Of a stretch of DNA of 63,566 nt, positions 60,287 through 63,566 are shown in pieces. The notes beneath the pieces were generated by a model. It made no database searches. It saw nothing but the letters and a program-made list of their open reading frames with translations, and was not told where the DNA came from. The stretch covers positions 1-63,566 of the forward strand of contig VGNE01000016.1 of assembly GCA_016866215.1 (NCBI GenBank). The letters run 5' to 3'. The DNA is from Chloroflexota bacterium. GTDB taxonomy: Bacteria > Chloroflexota > Anaerolineae > Anaerolineales > Villigracilaceae. Made by a program: the position numbers and the translations under genes. The first letter of the stretch is position 1; each line of letters opens with the position of its first letter.

Positions 60287-60823
60287 TTAACGAAATAGGA
60301 TCACGCCCAAAATCCCTGCGCCGAGTAAAACCAGGGGAGACGGCAGGTCAAACCACAAGGCTGTTACGCTTAATGCAGCGATGATAAAAGTGCGCCGGCC
60401 GATTATTTTTGTTTGGCCGACGCGGAAGAGTTCCCAGGCTACGACAATGATCAACGCCGCCACCGCCGGGCTCATGCCTGCTACAAATCCTTTGAGCCAG
60501 TGCTCTTCTTGAAATTGCTGCAGGACTGCGGAAACGACAAGCATCATCAAGGTGGGCGGGAGGATTGCGCCCAACAGCGCAGTGAAGACGCCGGGCACCC
60601 CGCCGGCTGCAAAGCCGACGAACATGGCAAGCTTCAACGCTTCACTGCCGGGAAGTACATTTGAAAAGCCAACGGCTTCTACAAATTGATCCTCGGTCAT
60701 GATCGTGCCGACTGCCTCTTTGTATAGCAAACCAATCGAGGCAGGGCCCGAAGGAGACAGCAGGTTCACTTTGAGGAACAGCCACAATAGTTTCAGCCAG
60801 ACTGAGAAATTTGTTTGATTCAT
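60287..60823 (-). CDS. chrA: Chromate transporter, half protein (second)
   Basis: 178 residues from the ATG at 60823 (MNQTNFSVWLKLLWLFLKVN), overlapping its partner's end by four bases. CHR domain: LLSPSGPASIGLLYKEAV, EAVGFSNVLPGSEALKLAMFVGF, AGGVPGVFTALLGAILPPTL, five to six membrane helices. Pairs of short CHR proteins form a working unit. The true substrate need not be chromate. Confidence 0.88.
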   Translation of the reverse strand: MNQTNFSVWLKLLWLFLKVNLLSPSGPASIGLLYKEAVGTIMTEDQFVEAVGFSNVLPGSEALKLAMFVGFAAGGVPGVFTALLGAILPPTLMMLVVSAVLQQFQEEHWLKGFVAGMSPAVAALIIVVAWELFRVGQTKIIGRRTFIIAALSVTALWFDLPSPLVLLGAGILGVILFR

Positions 60824-61362
60824 TGTGATAGAAAAATGACGCCGATCATGCCTGCCAGAATAATCACAATGCGCTCCGGCAGTTTGAACCACATGGCAAG
60901 CAGACTGGCAATGCCAAGCAGCCAGCCAAACCAGCCGGTGTCGCCGCTGCCCTTATCAAATATTTTCCAGGCTGTGAAGACCATCAATATGGAGATGGCC
61001 GGGGCGAGTCCTTGTACGAAGTTGCTGACCCATGATTCGCGGCGCAGGCGGTGCAGGATCATGGTGACACCGAGAATGATAATGGTGGGAGGCAAAATGG
61101 ATGCTGTCAGTGAGACGAACCCCCCTGAAATTCCTCCGGCAGCATAGCCGATATACATGGCGAGTTGCAGAGCATCGCTGCCTGGCAAAACAGATGAAAG
61201 CCCAACTGCTTGTATAAATTGGGCCTCTGTAACCAGTTTGCCAACTGCTTCGTGATACAGTAGTCCGACAGAGGTGGGTCCAGAGGTGCTGAGTAAATTG
61301 ACTTTTAGGAATGTCCAGAAGAGTTGAGTAAGAATATCCACGATTTTGAGTCTATCACGCAA
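60820..61362 (-). CDS. chrA: Chromate transporter, half protein (first)
   Basis: 180 residues, paralog of the next gene (LLSTSGPTSVGLLYHEAV; AVGLSSVLPGSDALQLAMYIGYAAGG). The TTG start at 61362 lies inside the ogt stop region and has GGAAGG nine bases upstream; a GTG at 61338 is the alternative. Coupled to the second half by an ATGA overlap. Confidence 0.85.
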   Translation of the reverse strand: MRDRLKIVDILTQLFWTFLKVNLLSTSGPTSVGLLYHEAVGKLVTEAQFIQAVGLSSVLPGSDALQLAMYIGYAAGGISGGFVSLTASILPPTIIILGVTMILHRLRRESWVSNFVQGLAPAISILMVFTAWKIFDKGSGDTGWFGWLLGIASLLAMWFKLPERIVIILAGMIGVIFLSQ

Positions 61363-61879
61363 TCAATGCGCCTTCCATTTTCAAAAGCCATTCTTTCGTA
61401 GGCAACCCATCCCCACCGCCGTAGCCGTGGAGTTTGCCGTCTTTGCCGATGACGCGGTGACATGGAATCACGAGCGGCATGGGATTGGTGGCATTGGCCC
61501 GCCCGACAGCGCGGAAGGCCAGCGGATGCCCGATCTGTGCGGCGATCTCTGCGTAGGATTGTGTTTCGCCATACGGAATGGCATAAACTGCTTTCAATGT
61601 TTTCAATTGAAACGGTCGCAGAGTTGACCAGTCAATTGAGAAGGTGAATTCGGAGCGTTTCCCTTTTAGATATTCGCCCAGCTCTTTTGCGTAAGGTTGA
61701 ATCATTTTCTGGTTTGGTTCAACGGGCCGTTTCAGGCGGAATAAGTACGAATACAGCTCGAGTTGAGAGTCTGCCCATTCAACGGCAAGCAGACCAAAGT
61801 TGGAGGCGGCGAGGCGAAAATCCCCAAGCGGAGTGTGATTCAATTCGCCAAGATAAATTTTTGGAGAAGAGGATGTCAT
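61355..61879 (-). CDS. ogt: Methylated-DNA-protein-cysteine methyltransferase
   Basis: 174 residues. Active-site motif VIPCHRVIGKDGKLHGYGGG with the acceptor Cys, and AVGRANATNPMPLVI before it. It repairs O6-alkylguanine by taking the alkyl group. Head of the ogt-chrA-chrA-USP run on the minus strand. Confidence 0.95.
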   Translation of the reverse strand: MTSSSPKIYLGELNHTPLGDFRLAASNFGLLAVEWADSQLELYSYLFRLKRPVEPNQKMIQPYAKELGEYLKGKRSEFTFSIDWSTLRPFQLKTLKAVYAIPYGETQSYAEIAAQIGHPLAFRAVGRANATNPMPLVIPCHRVIGKDGKLHGYGGGDGLPTKEWLLKMEGALIA

Positions 61880-62034
61880 TTTTGCTGCCCTTCATCAGAA
61901 AAAATCGAAAAACGTTTCCAATTGGGTTAATTGTCGGACAATCGTAGGGTATTCGTAGGTTTCCCGTCAAGTAGCTTGGAGACAAACATGATAAATTTAC
62001 TGGCGTAAGGTGATTTCTCTTCTCCTCCTTTCAA

Positions 62035-62067
62035 AGAGAACCATGGTCGGCGTCCGTGGTTCTCGTC
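62035..62067 (+). terminator. Hairpin between ogt and the prephenate dehydrogenase gene
   Basis: GAGAACCA pairs with TGGTTCTC around TGGTCGGCGTCCG, which can also pair partly. It lies between divergent genes, so its role is unclear; the T-run after it is short. Confidence 0.4.
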
Positions 62068-62121
62068 ATTTAAGGGGACATTGCCAGTATAATCTCGTCA
62101 TCAAACTCTTGCGAGGGTAAT

Positions 62122-63108
62122 ATGCCTGTACAAATCACAATTATTGGTCTTGGACAAATTGGCGCGTCAATTGGATTGGCGCTTGCGGCTCACAAAGACA
62201 AGGTTACAACCGTCGGTCACGATAAGGAATTCAGTATTGAGAGGCTTGCTCAAAAAAACGGGATAGTGGATAAAACGAATCACAACCTTCCGAGTTCTGT
62301 GGAGAATGCAAACCTGGTGGTGCTGGCCGTGCCAGTGCATCAGGTGCGTGAAACTTTGGGGTACATTGCGCAGGATCTTAAAAAAGGCACCGTGGTGGTG
62401 GATACCACCCTGGTTAAAGGGCAGGTGACGAAGTGGGCGCAGGAAATTTTGCCCAAAGGGGTTCACTATGTAGGACTCGTCCCCGCGATTGGGCCTGATT
62501 ATTTACAGGAGACAAAAACGGGTCTGGATGCAGCCAAAGCTGATCTGTTCTCGAAGGCCATTTTCCTGCTTTCAGCTCCTTATGGCACGCCTGGCGAAGC
62601 AATCGAATTGGTTTCAGGGTTTGTCAGTTTAACGGGCGGAAGTGTCATCATCACCGACTTGATTGAGTCAGACGGTTTGATGGCCTCTGCTCATCTTTTA
62701 CCGCAGTTGGTTTCAGCAGCTTTGTTAAACGCAACTATGGAACAGCCCGGCTGGCAGGAAGCCCGCAAGGTGGCCAGCCGCGTTTACTTTGCCGCCACCT
62801 CCGCTCTGACTGGGCGGGAGGATACCGAGGCATTGCAAATGTTGACTTTGCACGATCGCGAGAATGTTATTCATGGTTTGAATGCGATGATCCTGGCTCT
62901 CGCTGATTTGCGTGATGACATTGAAGATGCCAAAGAAGGATCCTTGAAAGATCGTTTGAAAAAAGCGCAGGAGGGACGCCAAAACTGGTTGAATGAACGC
63001 TTCACTGCAAACTGGATGGAAATGAAAACAGTGCCGGTTGAAAAAATATCCGTGAAGGAAAGATTGTTTGGCACGATGTTCAACAGGGCTGATAAAAAAG
63101 ACAAATGA
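62122..63108 (+). CDS. Prephenate dehydrogenase-type enzyme
   Basis: 328 residues. NAD(P)-binding ITIIGLGQIGASIGLALAAH, then VVLAVPVHQV and VVDTTLVKGQV. The middle matches the TyrA/arogenate group loosely (HLLPQLVSAALL), while the usual GTHPM.G motif reads LVPAIGPDY here, so the substrate may differ. A TATAAT box at 62088-62093 is close upstream. Overlaps the GIY-YIG gene by four bases. Confidence 0.75.
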   Translation: MPVQITIIGLGQIGASIGLALAAHKDKVTTVGHDKEFSIERLAQKNGIVDKTNHNLPSSVENANLVVLAVPVHQVRETLGYIAQDLKKGTVVVDTTLVKGQVTKWAQEILPKGVHYVGLVPAIGPDYLQETKTGLDAAKADLFSKAIFLLSAPYGTPGEAIELVSGFVSLTGGSVIITDLIESDGLMASAHLLPQLVSAALLNATMEQPGWQEARKVASRVYFAATSALTGREDTEALQMLTLHDRENVIHGLNAMILALADLRDDIEDAKEGSLKDRLKKAQEGRQNWLNERFTANWMEMKTVPVEKISVKERLFGTMFNRADKKDK

Positions 63109-63365
63109 CCTGCTATTGTTACATGCTCGAATGTGCGGATGGGACCTACTATACCGGCTGGACAACCGATCCCGAGCGCCGCGTTAAACAACATAATAAA
63201 GGCATCGGTGCGCGTTACACAAAAACCCGTTGTCCCGTGATATTGGTCTATCTTGAACCACAACAAAATCGCACAGACGCCATGAAGCGTGAACTCGCAA
63301 TCAAAAAAATGCAGCGGGCTCAAAAGATTAAGTTGGTTGAGGGAGGTATACAGGTAAACAAGTAA
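63105..63365 (+). CDS. GIY-YIG domain protein (YhbQ/UPF0213 type)
   Basis: 86 residues. CYCYMLECADGTYYTGWTTD has the GIY-YIG pair as CYC..YYTGW, then the Arg in PERRVKQHN, GARYTKTRCP and a Glu near KRELAIKKM. Single-domain nuclease-like proteins of unclear role. The last codons are formed by the ACAGGTAAAC short-unit repeat. Confidence 0.92.
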   Translation: MTCYCYMLECADGTYYTGWTTDPERRVKQHNKGIGARYTKTRCPVILVYLEPQQNRTDAMKRELAIKKMQRAQKIKLVEGGIQVNK

Positions 63366-63412
63366 ACAGGTACACAGGGCAGGTAAATAGGTATACAAGT
63401 ACACAGGTAACA
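63345..63412. repeat. Short-unit repeat (ACAGGTAAACA type)
   Basis: About eight loosely repeated units of AGGTAAACA / AGGTATACA, beginning in the end of the GIY-YIG gene. Similar units lie at about 50825-50855. Confidence 0.7.
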
Positions 63413-63443
63413 CAAGACCCCGAGCTATATTCTCAGGGTCTGA
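63413..63443. terminator. Hairpin between converging genes
   Basis: AGACCCCGAG pairs with CTCAGGGTCT (one mismatch) around a CTATATT loop, placed between the GIY-YIG gene and the gene end at the window edge. Confidence 0.6.
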
Positions 63444-63448
63444 TTACC

Positions 63449-63566
63449 TTACACAATGGCAACAGAAGGTTGCTGAATGCTAACCGGTTTGAGACGGAGA
63501 TTCGATAAAGTAGCTCGAAACGCAGGCAAAGCGTGAATGGCGGTGGCTACAGAACGTTTGAGCCAA
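63449..63566 (-). CDS. C-terminal end of an unidentified gene, cut by the window edge
   Basis: A minus-strand frame is open from the window edge to the TAA at 63449 and reads WLKRSVATAIHALPAFRATL, then SNLRLKPVSIQQPSVAIV, with a hairpin terminator just after it. The amphipathic helix and beta-strand pattern looks like a real domain end. No family is recognisable from 38 residues. Confidence 0.45.
   Translation of the reverse strand, partial: WLKRSVATAIHALPAFRATLSNLRLKPVSIQQPSVAIV

Noticed and set aside
63466-63566. Possible 3' end of RNase P RNA at the right edge (ACAGAA with ATGAATGG-like context)
   Set aside because: The ~300 bases needed upstream are occupied by the GIY-YIG gene, and the opposite strand reads as a plausible protein end with its own terminator.
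1-63566. tRNA or rRNA genes
   Set aside because: No T-loop/CCA-like cloverleaf or rRNA core sequence was noticed on reading; a tRNAscan run would be decisive.

Overview
The window looks like chromosomal DNA of an anaerobic, probably non-methanogenic bacterium of the Chloroflexota, most likely class Anaerolineae. The pointers are (i) an MvhADG/HdrABC cluster next to EtfAB and a membrane Etf:quinone-oxidoreductase-type protein, (ii) lipoproteins with 'VAQT' repeats and an NBR1-type Ig domain, (iii) a T-box-controlled pheS/pheT unit with a four-helix-bundle gene between the two, and (iv) many short dispersed palindromes. This placement is an inference from gene content; there is no rRNA or other marker in the window. 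I saw no tRNA, rRNA or CRISPR array.

Layout. 1-5 kb: an IS30-family element touching a decayed HD-domain paralog, then a lipoprotein endonuclease/exonuclease/phosphatase, an intact HD hydrolase and a GT-C-like membrane protein. 5-10 kb: Phe T-box, pheS, a four-helix-bundle gene, pheT. 10-14.3 kb: two NBR1-Ig lipoproteins, lysine 2,3-aminomutase and, divergently, an agmatinase-like ureohydrolase. 14.4-19.1 kb: two cysteine-free Rrf2 regulators, then a soluble ABC ATPase, a Cys-rich G3E-type GTPase, a NifS-like desulfurase and an Fe-S protein; I read this as a possible uncharacterised metallocofactor-handling operon. 19.2-20.8 kb: a multi-branched structured RNA, a cystathionine beta-synthase and a cysK stump.

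20.9-37.5 kb (minus strand) is the energetic core. Reading downstream from a near-perfect Rex operator: HdrD-like Fe-S protein, EtfB, EtfA, membrane Etf:quinone oxidoreductase, sensor kinase, receiver-kinase hybrid, stand-alone receiver, HdrC, HdrB, HdrA, MvhD, MvhG, an unknown 83-residue protein, [NiFe] hydrogenase large subunit, its maturation protease, and HypA. It would couple H2, ferredoxin, a thiol/disulfide-type acceptor, acyl-CoA-type Etf electrons and the quinone pool, under NADH/NAD+ (Rex) and phosphorelay control. A malic enzyme follows upstream.

39.3-41.8 kb: a class-A-type PBP whose catalytic motifs are all altered. 41.8-48.3 kb: a defence/toxin-antitoxin island (two methyltransferase plus putative nuclease pairs, a TumE-type and a MazF-type TA pair, an Mrr-like nuclease) carrying its own repeat family. 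48.7-63.4 kb: housekeeping genes (pfkA, rnz, ftsK, B12 mutase domain plus meaB, prs, mutM, USP, split chromate transporter, ogt, prephenate dehydrogenase, GIY-YIG protein), one AAA ATPase of foreign appearance, and the tail of an unidentified gene at the right edge.
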